A stretch of DNA of 24,695 nucleotides from IMG/VR virus record IMGVR_UViG_3300025138_000332, positions 1-24,695 of that record; one strand, written 5' to 3'. Shown here in pieces: positions 1-7,499 of the stretch. The position numbers and the translations under genes are program-made. The notes under the pieces are model-generated. The model worked only from the letters and a program-made list of their open reading frames with translations. It did not search any database and was not told where the DNA came from. The DNA comes from a virus. Every line of letters starts with the position of its first letter. Position 1 is the first letter of the stretch.

Positions 1-772
1 TAACTACAAATGTAGAATCAAACCACATAGCATAACCACCTTTATTCATTAATTTTGGTTGTCCCATAGGAGATTCAGCTTTTAATGTCCAAACTTTATT
101 AATACAAACTAATGTATTAGTAAAAGGGGATGATTCCTTTCTGGATAATGTAATTTTTTGATTTACACTATTACCAAATTGAGTTGACATTGCACCTGCA
201 TTCCATTCATTGTTATTTTTATTAGATTTTATAGACATTTCACAAGGTACTGATCCAATTGAATCCCATAAAAATAATAAATCATAAGGTAAATTGCCTT
301 TCTTTTGTTCATCAATTAAATCTAAAATAAACCCAGCTACATCTTCAATAGAATTAATAGTTTCTCTATCTACGTAAATAAAATTACCTTCATAGTTTAT
401 TACTTCACCTGTTTCAGGATCTTTAACTTCATCAACTTCAAGTCCCATCATTTTAGCATGATCCCATGACCACTTCATTTCAGTTATAATAAATACAGGC
501 ATAATATCTCGTTTTTGTGCCGAGACTGCTGCTTCTAAAAGAGCTGTAGTTTTTCCAGTATCCGAGTGACCCCTAAGGAGCACAATGTGCCCCATAGGAA
601 TACCTGGAATTGAAGTTACTTCTTGGAATGCCGACGAAATAGGAATCCAGTCTTGATCCTTGAATTTAATATTTGATTTTAAACCTTTTTTGGTTTTAAA
701 AGCATCTAAATTGAAATTTGATTGTATTTCTTTAGAGACTGCTTCCCCCAGTGTTTTTTTCTTTTTCGCCAT
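1..772 (-). CDS. uvsX: UvsX/RecA-like recombinase, C-terminus cut by window edge
   Basis: Strand-exchange recombinase that would coat ssDNA and drive recombination-dependent phage replication and repair, working with the gp32-like protein encoded just upstream. I translated it by hand: ATG at 772-770, then 257 codons open to the left edge with no stop, so the C-terminal third is missing (T4 UvsX is about 390 aa). Seen in sequence: Walker A GHSDTGKT at residues 68-75, Walker B-type LLFLWDS at 165-171, and a RecA-fold core between them with FIITEMKWSWD at 94-104. The N-terminus is lysine-rich (MAKKKK). The start lies 10 nt after the ssDNA-binding protein's stop codon, so the two are probably co-transcribed. 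The leader is A/T-rich with no Shine-Dalgarno. A RecA/DnaB-type ATPase of another kind is possible, but gene context and motif spacing favour UvsX. Confidence 0.86.
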   Translation of the reverse strand, partial: MAKKKKTLGEAVSKEIQSNFNLDAFKTKKGLKSNIKFKDQDWIPISSAFQEVTSIPGIPMGHIVLLRGHSDTGKTTALLEAAVSAQKRDIMPVFIITEMKWSWDHAKMMGLEVDEVKDPETGEVINYEGNFIYVDRETINSIEDVAGFILDLIDEQKKGNLPYDLLFLWDSIGSVPCEMSIKSNKNNNEWNAGAMSTQFGNSVNQKITLSRKESSPFTNTLVCINKVWTLKAESPMGQPKLMNKGGYAMWFDSTFVV

Positions 773-782
773 ATATTATTTA

Positions 783-1604
783 TTAAAACGGTAAATCATC
801 TCCTTTACTCTTATCATCTGAGAATAAGTCGTCAAATTGATCTGCTTTAGACTTAGATTTATTAGTATCTAGTGAGTAATTATTTGTTAAAACCGGAGCT
901 GGAGCTGTAGTAGTTGTAGTTGTTGTTGAAACTTGTGTTTCACCATCAGATAAATACTCCTGCAATGCTGCTTTAACTTCATCAAATGTAAATCTTTTAA
1001 ACACCTCAAGTGGGTTTGGTTGATTTTCAAGAAGGTTTTTAGCAGTAACATCATCACCTGATAGTGCAGATGTTTTTAAAGAAGGTCCTACTGATGTTTT
1101 ATTATAAGGAGTTCCTGTTACTTCAGGTCCTACTGTAGTTAATTTAATGTCTCTACCTCCTACAATGTCAGTATAATCACCAATTTCTTCATCAGCTGCC
1201 ATATTTAAGAAATCTTGATAAACTTCTTTACCAAATTGCCATAACTTAATACCTTCATCTTCTTGTCCTCTTACTATAATAGGAGCAAAGATACGCGTTT
1301 TAGCATCTAACTTTTTAGCAAGTCTCCAATTTTCTTTATCACCACTATTACGTAGTTGTTTTGTAAATTCTTGAATTGGATCCTTTTCTTGCCAATTTTG
1401 AGGTGATGCCATCACTCTCTGACCAATACCATAATAAAATAGCATTTCTGTAAAAGGAAATTGTTTATTGTACTTATTAGGTACTACTCTAACTACTTCT
1501 TTACCAACTGATGGTTTCCAAAATAGTGATTTTCCACCTCCACTATTTGCCGAGGTTTGCTTGTTCATTTGTTCCAAGCGATTTTTAATTGCATTTAAAT
1601 CCAT
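783..1604 (-). CDS. 32: gp32-like single-stranded DNA-binding protein
   Basis: 273-aa ssDNA-binding protein that would protect replication intermediates and organise the replisome and recombinase. Seen: a basic N-terminus (MDLNAIKNRLEQ), an aromatic-rich core with WKPSVGKEVVRVVPNK near residues 29-44 as in the gp32 OB-fold of T4-like phages, a threonine/proline linker at about 225-237, and an acidic C-terminal tail ending KGDDLPF. There is no cysteine anywhere, so the zinc-binding Cys/His motif of T4 gp32 is absent. The final GDDLPF resembles the tip of bacterial SSB (DDDIPF in E. coli), not the T4 gp32 tail. It sits between the 157-aa gene and uvsX, the expected replication/recombination context. 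A 74-nt AT-rich leader precedes the ATG. Identification comes from motif, length and neighbours. Confidence 0.85.
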   Translation of the reverse strand: MDLNAIKNRLEQMNKQTSANSGGGKSLFWKPSVGKEVVRVVPNKYNKQFPFTEMLFYYGIGQRVMASPQNWQEKDPIQEFTKQLRNSGDKENWRLAKKLDAKTRIFAPIIVRGQEDEGIKLWQFGKEVYQDFLNMAADEEIGDYTDIVGGRDIKLTTVGPEVTGTPYNKTSVGPSLKTSALSGDDVTAKNLLENQPNPLEVFKRFTFDEVKAALQEYLSDGETQVSTTTTTTTAPAPVLTNNYSLDTNKSKSKADQFDDLFSDDKSKGDDLPF

Positions 1605-1654
1605 AAAGATAACTTTTTAATTGTTTTATAACGTTTATTATTGTGATGAATATA

Positions 1655-1668
1655 CGAACGAATGTTCG
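1655..1668. repeat. Small palindrome in the leader of the ssDNA-binding protein gene
   Basis: CGAAC-GAAT-GTTCG forms a perfect 5-bp inverted repeat with a 4-nt loop, in the 74-bp gap between the 157-aa gene and the ssDNA-binding protein start. It is more G/C-rich than its surroundings. No T tract follows it in the direction of transcription, so it does not look like an intrinsic terminator. It could be an operator or a leader hairpin. T4 gp32 represses its own mRNA through a leader structure, which makes the position suggestive, but this is only inference. Confidence 0.35.
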
Positions 1669-1678
1669 GTTTGCCTAA

Positions 1679-2152
1679 CTATACTTCAAGAATCTTGTAG
1701 ATTTTTGTCTTTAATTCTTTTAACTCATCTCTTTGAGTAAGAAGGATAGTATTCTTGTAATGTTCCCAAGTAATTGGAAATTTTGTATCAACTACTCCAC
1801 CATTAAGTCTTTTAATTAGTTCATTTAAAGCATTTATAGTGTATAGTGTATTAGATTCTTTTTTTCTATGTACTAGAATAGTATTTTCTGGTAATGTGCT
1901 TAGATTTGCTTGGTCAATATTGTATGTACACACATATTCATCATTACTTTTAACATGCAAAACAAATATTTTATTATACATGATATTATATGTGGAAGTT
2001 AGCCTACTAATTAAAGGGTCTAACTCTTCTAATGTTGTAAAGGTGCAAAATAGTTTATTGTTCAAATCCTTTATGTTTAGTGTAGCGAATTCAGAGAAAT
2101 CGTCTACGGTATACATATTGACCTGATTATTTAAAATTGTAGGTGTTTCCAT
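1679..2152 (-). CDS. Conserved small protein of unknown function in replication cluster
   Basis: 157-aa protein with no enzymatic motif I can name. It is mixed alpha/beta, with an acidic aromatic segment near the N-terminus (MYTVDDFSEFATLNIKDL at residues 13-30), a central NKIFVLHVKSND strand region and the segment ILVHRKKESNTLYTINALNE at about 91-110. No signal peptide or membrane helix is seen. As drawn, it overlaps the polymerase stop by 26 nt. An internal ATG at 2116 (residue 13) would remove the overlap, and the better-looking part of the protein begins there, so the true start is uncertain. Its position between polymerase and ssDNA-binding protein suggests a replication accessory role, but the sequence itself does not show one. 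Confidence 0.72.
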   Translation of the reverse strand: METPTILNNQVNMYTVDDFSEFATLNIKDLNNKLFCTFTTLEELDPLISRLTSTYNIMYNKIFVLHVKSNDEYVCTYNIDQANLSTLPENTILVHRKKESNTLYTINALNELIKRLNGGVVDTKFPITWEHYKNTILLTQRDELKELKTKIYKILEV

Positions 2153-3398
2153 AACTTTCTTTTATTTGTAACTTATTATTATTAATTATTTGTTTAATCT
2201 CATCAATTAAATCTTCTTCACTATTATCAAAATCAAACAAAAACGAATCATAAGTATATAAAACCAACTTAGTTTTACGCCCTTTTAATGATCTAAATAT
2301 TTCCCACAATATACGAACATTCATTGCTGTCTCCAAATTTTGTAGTACATAATTTAATAGTTTTTGTGGTTTCATTTCATTACCATTTTTTAATAATTCC
2401 TCCTTTTTAAAAATATGTTTTGAAAGTGGGCATTCTATATAACCCTTTTTTTGGAAATTTTCCCACAACTCATCCGTATATGCTTGTACTTTTTGAAAAA
2501 ATTCCAGTTCTTTAAACTGCTCAAATACTCCTCCGTATAGTTGTTTAAATGTTAATTCTTTAGCTTTTTTGTAATCCACACCATACATTTTTGAAAATTC
2601 TTTGTGAATATCACTATCATTAAATGTATAACCCACCAACAAACCCAAAAGAGTAGGATGATAAGCACTAATATCCAACTCAATAAACTTATTATTACGT
2701 GGAATAAAACTTTCCCTACATCCATTATCCTTATTAAGTGCTGCATAATTTACTCCTCCGAATTTATTTGATGGTCTTGTTGTTGTTGTTTTAAAGTTGT
2801 ATTGCGTGTAGGTGATGTCTCTATCGATAGGGTGAAAGTGCGATTCAAATTTCTTTCTGTCAATTCGTATTCCACTTCGCTCCATGGCGTTGAAAACCAC
2901 TGTTGCTTTGTTGTTGTAAAAGTCGTTGATTGGCTCATTTATTCTTTCTTTTAATTCATTAAATAATTTTTCACAATATTCATAATGTTTAACTATAGGT
3001 ATTATTCTATTTATATCTTTTTTATCACTATGTTTACTATAAAAATAACTATGTGTTTTAGTGTATTCTGGTATATACGTAGGTGAATTTAGTGTTGTGT
3101 CTAAAAGGCTTTTAAATATTAAATAATGTAAAAATTCCTTTTTATCTCGTACATATATGTTATCAAATCCATTTAATACGCATTTAACCGCGTTTAAATC
3201 AATGTTTAATGTTTCACTATGGGATATGGTGATCATATACCCCTTTGCGCTATCTAACGGTTTAACATATATAGCACATATTTCGTTTTGAGTTGGGTGC
3301 TCTACATTATTGTAAGGAATTATTTCTACAAATGCATCTTTCTTACAATAGTTTTGAAACTTTTCTAATTGTTCATTATTTTCAATTAACCAAAACAT
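2127..3398 (-). CDS. Short family A (Pol I-like) DNA polymerase, no exonuclease seen
   Basis: 423-aa protein whose C-terminal half matches the family A polymerase palm and fingers. Motif A is ELDISAYHP at 240-248, with D242 aligning with E. coli Pol I D705. DIH follows at 263-265. Motif B (O helix) is K280-xxx-F284-xxx-Y288-G289, the K758/F762/Y766 pattern. Motif C is YTYDSF at 381-386, with D384 aligning with D882. The TTTTRPSNKFGGVNYAALN segment at 204-222 corresponds to the T-GR-SS...NLQ region. Oddities: motif C is YDS instead of HDE, Y276 stands at the R754 position, and the N-terminal ~200 residues lack a visible DxE exonuclease triad. At 423 aa it is much shorter than Pol I or T7 polymerase. 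It lies upstream of ssDNA-binding protein and uvsX, so it is a good candidate for the replicative or a repair polymerase. I recall that phage RM378 has separate polymerase and exonuclease genes, which would fit. Confidence 0.75.
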   Translation of the reverse strand: MFWLIENNEQLEKFQNYCKKDAFVEIIPYNNVEHPTQNEICAIYVKPLDSAKGYMITISHSETLNIDLNAVKCVLNGFDNIYVRDKKEFLHYLIFKSLLDTTLNSPTYIPEYTKTHSYFYSKHSDKKDINRIIPIVKHYEYCEKLFNELKERINEPINDFYNNKATVVFNAMERSGIRIDRKKFESHFHPIDRDITYTQYNFKTTTTRPSNKFGGVNYAALNKDNGCRESFIPRNNKFIELDISAYHPTLLGLLVGYTFNDSDIHKEFSKMYGVDYKKAKELTFKQLYGGVFEQFKELEFFQKVQAYTDELWENFQKKGYIECPLSKHIFKKEELLKNGNEMKPQKLLNYVLQNLETAMNVRILWEIFRSLKGRKTKLVLYTYDSFLFDFDNSEEDLIDEIKQIINNNKLQIKESYGNTYNFK

Positions 3399-3429
3399 AA
3401 CTATTATTTTGGTACAATATAATAACTAA

Positions 3430-4098
3430 TTAGTCGGTATCCAAATTAGATTTATAAAACTTAGTCCAATTTTCATTTAAAAACCCACTTAATCCTATTC
3501 TTTTTGTTCTTTGTTGAGCTATTAATGTTTGGTTTCTATTAGTAATGCTTACAGAATTTTTATCCCCTGTTAAAGTCCATTGAAGTTTAAAAATTTTATA
3601 TAATTCACAAGTATATTTTTTAGATTTTTCCTTTAATTTATTATACACTTCTTTTGATAACTCTAAATATTGAAGTTCATTAATTTTGACACAAAAATAT
3701 CTTGTAAATACTCCTAAAGCATAATCATCTTCTGTTGGTTTGGGGTAGTATTGTTGGGGGATTAATTTTGCAATAGATATATCTGTTTTTGTAATTAAAT
3801 TATAGTTTATAACATCTTCCATTTTTTGAAATTGACCAGGAACTACTTCTCCATCAAAATTTTCAGCATATTGTTGAAACTTTAATTCTTCATTAGTTCT
3901 TACCCAAGAACTATCCATTTCTGCTGATTGTTTTATTATTTCTAATTTTGGTTTTTCATTCTGTGTTTTGCCAGTAAAGAATTTACCAGTCCATAAACTG
4001 TGATAATAGCCAATGTAATTAGTTTTATCTGCTTTTACTATAAACTCATTACCTGATGTGTATAAATTTGTCTTTATTCTATTTTTAGGTATATACAT
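3430..4098 (-). CDS. Conserved phage protein of unknown function, probably baseplate-associated
   Basis: 222-aa protein with a compact, aromatic-rich sequence. The N-terminus (NLYTSGNEFIVKADKTNYIG at about 11-30, then YYHSLWTGKFFTG) and a central YYPKPTEDDYALGVFTRYF segment (117-135) look like conserved blocks of a structural family, but I cannot name a fold or catalytic motif. No signal peptide, membrane helix or coiled coil is apparent. Its ATG lies 3 nt after the hub gene's stop codon, so it is almost certainly translated from the same mRNA. A 31-bp gap separates it from the polymerase gene downstream. Position at the end of the baseplate block suggests a baseplate or tail-completion role. 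This is inferred from order only. Confidence 0.72.
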   Translation of the reverse strand: MYIPKNRIKTNLYTSGNEFIVKADKTNYIGYYHSLWTGKFFTGKTQNEKPKLEIIKQSAEMDSSWVRTNEELKFQQYAENFDGEVVPGQFQKMEDVINYNLITKTDISIAKLIPQQYYPKPTEDDYALGVFTRYFCVKINELQYLELSKEVYNKLKEKSKKYTCELYKIFKLQWTLTGDKNSVSITNRNQTLIAQQRTKRIGLSGFLNENWTKFYKSNLDTD

Positions 4099-4101
4099 AA
4101 A

Positions 4102-7100
4102 TTATAATACATTTTTAGCTCTCGCTAATGATTTTACTGTTTCATTAAATGTTGAAGGTAAAGTATTAGAAGCTCCTCCTCCTTGATTAATAATTTCCAT
4201 TTTAAAAGAACCTACAGAATATAATGACGCTGTTAATTTATCCATAGCTTTATATGATTCTGATTTAGCAGGTTCTAAGTATTTTTTACCTGTTCCTTGT
4301 TGTCTTCCTTTTTGGTTTCCACTTGTGTTAAACTTAAGACCAGGACCTATACAACCTAAAGCCCATCCAGGAGCTTTTGGAAACATATGAATTAAAACTG
4401 CTGTTCTAATATACCCGTTTCCAAATAATTTATTAAATGCATATCCTCCTTGTTCATTACCAATTAACCAAAAACATCTACCATGTTTAGCACTAACATG
4501 AGATTTAACTCTAAAATTATCAGCTGGGACACAACTTACTGAATTTTTGTTACCTTTCCATGGTAATTCAGATGTAGGTAAAGAATACAATACAGTTTGT
4601 TCATCTGTGTCTAAGATATCCATTATACCTAAAGTTTGGGTACCATCATCCATTATCCTAGTTAATCTTATTCTTAATAAGTCTTCATCAGGAGGATTTT
4701 GTCCAGGGGGTGGTGGAAGGGCATTTCCATTAGGATTTGTTGCATTTTGTTGAGTAGTAGGAGATGTTAAAGGTGCAGGGGAATTAACAGGATTCATTTT
4801 ACTATGAGGAGCTGCTTGAGTATCTATTTGTGTTACCCAAGATGATGGAGAAAGTTGATGATTTAAAGATTTTACTAATAAATCTACATTTCCTTCTCCA
4901 TAAGAAGGAGGTAAAACTCTATCATCAATTAAAAATTTTTCAAATAATTTAATACCAGATATTCCGTCTAAATCAAAGCTTAAATTAAATGGTAAAAAAG
5001 ATGGAGATTGTAGTTGTTTATCTACAACTAATTTCCCACATACCATATTCATATAGTCAATATTTAATTCACTTAAACATCCTATATCTTCCATTATAAA
5101 ATTTCGTGAGTTATAAACACTTCCAAATAATGAAGTTCCATCTTCATTAGTTTTATTAATTTGTTTATTCCATTTATCTTCAACTGTATCAATTACTGCT
5201 TCTTCTTCTTCATCAGGTGTTGTTTCTTGATAATCTGTAGCACTTAATTTTTTAGGAATTACCCTATCTATTAATCCTCTATTATAATTAGCAAAACCTG
5301 TAGCATTTGCTGTTAATTTATTTCCACTTATTTGAGAACCAATAGCTATTAAAGATGCAAATTTAGGTCCTAATTCTCCACTCATAACAATATTCCTAAC
5401 AAAAGAACCTTCAGTATCAGGTTTTACACCAAATGTATTTATTCTAGCAAATGTTAAATCTGTAGGTTCATTATCAAATCTTTGAGGAGCATTTTCTATA
5501 AATACTATTTTACCAGTTACTTCATCTACTTTAATTGAAATCATATTAATCCCTCCTAAAGCTTGTGTAAAATCTGAAATTAGATTTTTAAGAAAAGATA
5601 ATAATGATAAACTACCATCTTCTTCTCTTGGTGATTTGTCTAAAACAGTAGCAATATGATTGATATTTAAATAAATATGCATTAATCTACCTAAATATGT
5701 ATTATAATTCCAATTACTACTAACAGAAGTCATTGTTTGGTTTAATGCAGTTTCAGGATAAGGAACATTTACTCCTTCTATATTTGTTCCTTCATAAGGA
5801 ATAAGACACACTAAAGGATTTGAACTAAATTGTCCTGGGATTTTAACTATGTAGTTTTTATCTTCATTAATATTTTTAAAGTCTACAGAAAAATCAAATA
5901 ATGGAGCTCCTTGCTCATTATATATTAATAAGTATTTTTGTATTATAGCTATTAGAGAACCAAATGTAATATAAACTTGGGGGCTTGCATTGGTATCTTC
6001 ATCTGTAGTAACCCCTTGTAAAGATAACATTCCGCCAATAATATTTAAATCTTCTTTTTTAAATTCTGTTGTTTGGGATGCATCATTTGGACTTACTTCT
6101 ACTTGGGCTAAAGGAGAAGAAGGTAATTTTACATCCCAAAAAGCATCTTGATCACTTACCCCACTAGTTTGTTCAAATAACCCAAATAAAACTTTATTTA
6201 GAGTAGTTTTTTCTTTATTAGCAATTAATGGTGGTTGATCAGTTTCACCTGCTGGTTCTTCTGTTTGTTCTTGATCATTATCTGCTTTAGATGGTAATTT
6301 TATATTTACTTTTAAAGATTCCATCATATCCCCCATTCCTGTTAAATCAGTAGAGCAATCATAACTTCCATCAGGGTTAAATGACCAATTAAAATTAGTT
6401 ACTTTTCCAAATACCCCTTCATAATTGCCATCTGTAGCAATTCTTTCACCTTGAATTAAATCTAATACATCAAAATGTGTTGGTGATGAACTTCCTTTGG
6501 GTTCTGGGTTAAAAATATATCTTAATGCAGGAGTTCCAAAAGTATTTGCTGATACTAATTCACTTTTGTTATTTAAATACTGGCTCCATCCAAACTCCAA
6601 AAGTAAATTATAACCAGGTCTCATATAAAGAACATCTAACATTGCTAGTTGATTTCTAGAGAAACATTTAAAATTAATTGTTGCCTTAGATAAAGCACCA
6701 TTATTATAATATTTAACAGTTGCGCCTGTTATTCCGGGCATTGGAACATATCCTCTTTGATCTAATCCTCCCCAACCATAAGCTCCATTATAAAGTGAAT
6801 TTGAGGAATTTAATCCAAAATTAGCTTCTCCTGAGTCTGATGTTGTAAGGCTTGTAGGTTGTACAAAATTAGTTGGTTCAGTAGTTACTATTTGAGTTGT
6901 TCCTCCTTGTAATATTAAATTTCTTGCTATTTGATCTCCTAATACTTTAGAATCTGGTAGTCCAAACTTTAATAATCTACTATAAACATCTTCATTGCTT
7001 CCATCACCAAGAGTAGTTACATCTACAGTGCTAGCTAATCTAATCCATGGTGTTTTTGAATTCTGATAAAGCAAGTTATCATTAGATAAATTAGTACTAT

Positions 7101-7173
7101 CTCCTAAAGATCTTTGTCTTACATTAATTTGCTCAGTTACCCAAGGTGAAAAAGGCTGTCCTAATATATTCAT
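4102..7173 (-). CDS. Large baseplate hub-like protein with C-terminal DUF5675-like domain
   Basis: 1023-aa tail protein. The N-terminal ~800 residues look like a phage baseplate/hub protein, with a conserved-looking block GWGGLDQRGYVPMPG (133-147) and YMRPGYNLLLEFGWSQY (183-199). A Pro/Ser/Asn-rich linker at about 797-829 (including PPPPGQNPP) leads into a separate domain at about 829-948. That domain has SELPWKGNKNSVSCVPADNF (868-887), LIHMFPKAPGWALGCIGPG (927-945), H929 and C941, a pattern I associate with DUF5675. DUF5675 has no established activity; the His...Gly-Cys layout recalls L,D-transpeptidase-type sites, which is only an analogy. By position it could act on the cell wall at the tail tip, as the T4 gp5 lysozyme does in the gp27-gp5 hub. 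The start is 2 nt past the stop of the LysM-like gene, so the two are translationally linked. Hub assignment is moderate. Confidence 0.72.
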   Translation of the reverse strand: MNILGQPFSPWVTEQINVRQRSLGDSTNLSNDNLLYQNSKTPWIRLASTVDVTTLGDGSNEDVYSRLLKFGLPDSKVLGDQIARNLILQGGTTQIVTTEPTNFVQPTSLTTSDSGEANFGLNSSNSLYNGAYGWGGLDQRGYVPMPGITGATVKYYNNGALSKATINFKCFSRNQLAMLDVLYMRPGYNLLLEFGWSQYLNNKSELVSANTFGTPALRYIFNPEPKGSSSPTHFDVLDLIQGERIATDGNYEGVFGKVTNFNWSFNPDGSYDCSTDLTGMGDMMESLKVNIKLPSKADNDQEQTEEPAGETDQPPLIANKEKTTLNKVLFGLFEQTSGVSDQDAFWDVKLPSSPLAQVEVSPNDASQTTEFKKEDLNIIGGMLSLQGVTTDEDTNASPQVYITFGSLIAIIQKYLLIYNEQGAPLFDFSVDFKNINEDKNYIVKIPGQFSSNPLVCLIPYEGTNIEGVNVPYPETALNQTMTSVSSNWNYNTYLGRLMHIYLNINHIATVLDKSPREEDGSLSLLSFLKNLISDFTQALGGINMISIKVDEVTGKIVFIENAPQRFDNEPTDLTFARINTFGVKPDTEGSFVRNIVMSGELGPKFASLIAIGSQISGNKLTANATGFANYNRGLIDRVIPKKLSATDYQETTPDEEEEAVIDTVEDKWNKQINKTNEDGTSLFGSVYNSRNFIMEDIGCLSELNIDYMNMVCGKLVVDKQLQSPSFLPFNLSFDLDGISGIKLFEKFLIDDRVLPPSYGEGNVDLLVKSLNHQLSPSSWVTQIDTQAAPHSKMNPVNSPAPLTSPTTQQNATNPNGNALPPPPGQNPPDEDLLRIRLTRIMDDGTQTLGIMDILDTDEQTVLYSLPTSELPWKGNKNSVSCVPADNFRVKSHVSAKHGRCFWLIGNEQGGYAFNKLFGNGYIRTAVLIHMFPKAPGWALGCIGPGLKFNTSGNQKGRQQGTGKKYLEPAKSESYKAMDKLTASLYSVGSFKMEIINQGGGASNTLPSTFNETVKSLARAKNVL

Positions 7174-7175
7174 AT

Positions 7176-7499
7176 TTATAACTCATTTAATCTATTGTAA
7201 CTATCTATAAACCCACTTATATTAGTAGGTATACTTAATTGTGTTCCGACAGGAATAAATAATGAACCAAAACCAACTTTATTTGGGTTGGATAATGCTA
7301 TTATCCAGTATAATGTAACATCCCCATAAAATTGAAAAGCTAATCTATCTAATCTATCACCCCATTCAGTTTCAACATATATGTCTGTTTCTGATGGTTT
7401 TACTTCAGGATAAAATACAGTTTCATAATATAAATCTCCTAAAGTTCCGACAAATTCATTAGTATTTCTAATCTTAGTTATGCTATTATATCTATTCAT
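7176..7499 (-). CDS. LysM-like baseplate wedge protein (T4 gp53-like)
   Basis: 107-aa protein with a LysM-type signature: WGDRLDRLAFQFYGDVTLYW at about 66-85, then ALSNPNKVGFGSLFIPVGTQLSIP. This is the 'process...time...asparagine...pro-x-G-x-x-L-x-I-P' layout of LysM and of tail proteins such as P2 gpX and T4 gp53. In phage tails this fold clips baseplate parts together rather than binding peptidoglycan. No signal peptide is seen, as expected for an intracellular assembly part. Its ATG overlaps the stop region of the upstream 1024-aa gene by 1 nt and its stop abuts the hub gene, so all three are translated as a tightly coupled block. Confidence 0.75.
   Translation of the reverse strand: MNRYNSITKIRNTNEFVGTLGDLYYETVFYPEVKPSETDIYVETEWGDRLDRLAFQFYGDVTLYWIIALSNPNKVGFGSLFIPVGTQLSIPTNISGFIDSYNRLNEL

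Noticed and set aside
1839-2126. Plus-strand 95-aa ORF
   Set aside because: Antisense to the 157-aa gene in AT-rich DNA. Leu/Ser/Tyr-rich with no recognisable features.
2552-2938. Two minus-strand ORFs of 64 and 62 aa inside the polymerase gene
   Set aside because: They lie in another frame of a gene with conserved polymerase motifs across both stretches.
7171-7181. ATATTTATAAC near the hub gene start as an eighth late box
   Set aside because: It reads as the box on the plus strand, opposite to the other seven, and overlaps the start codon of the hub gene, so it is probably chance.
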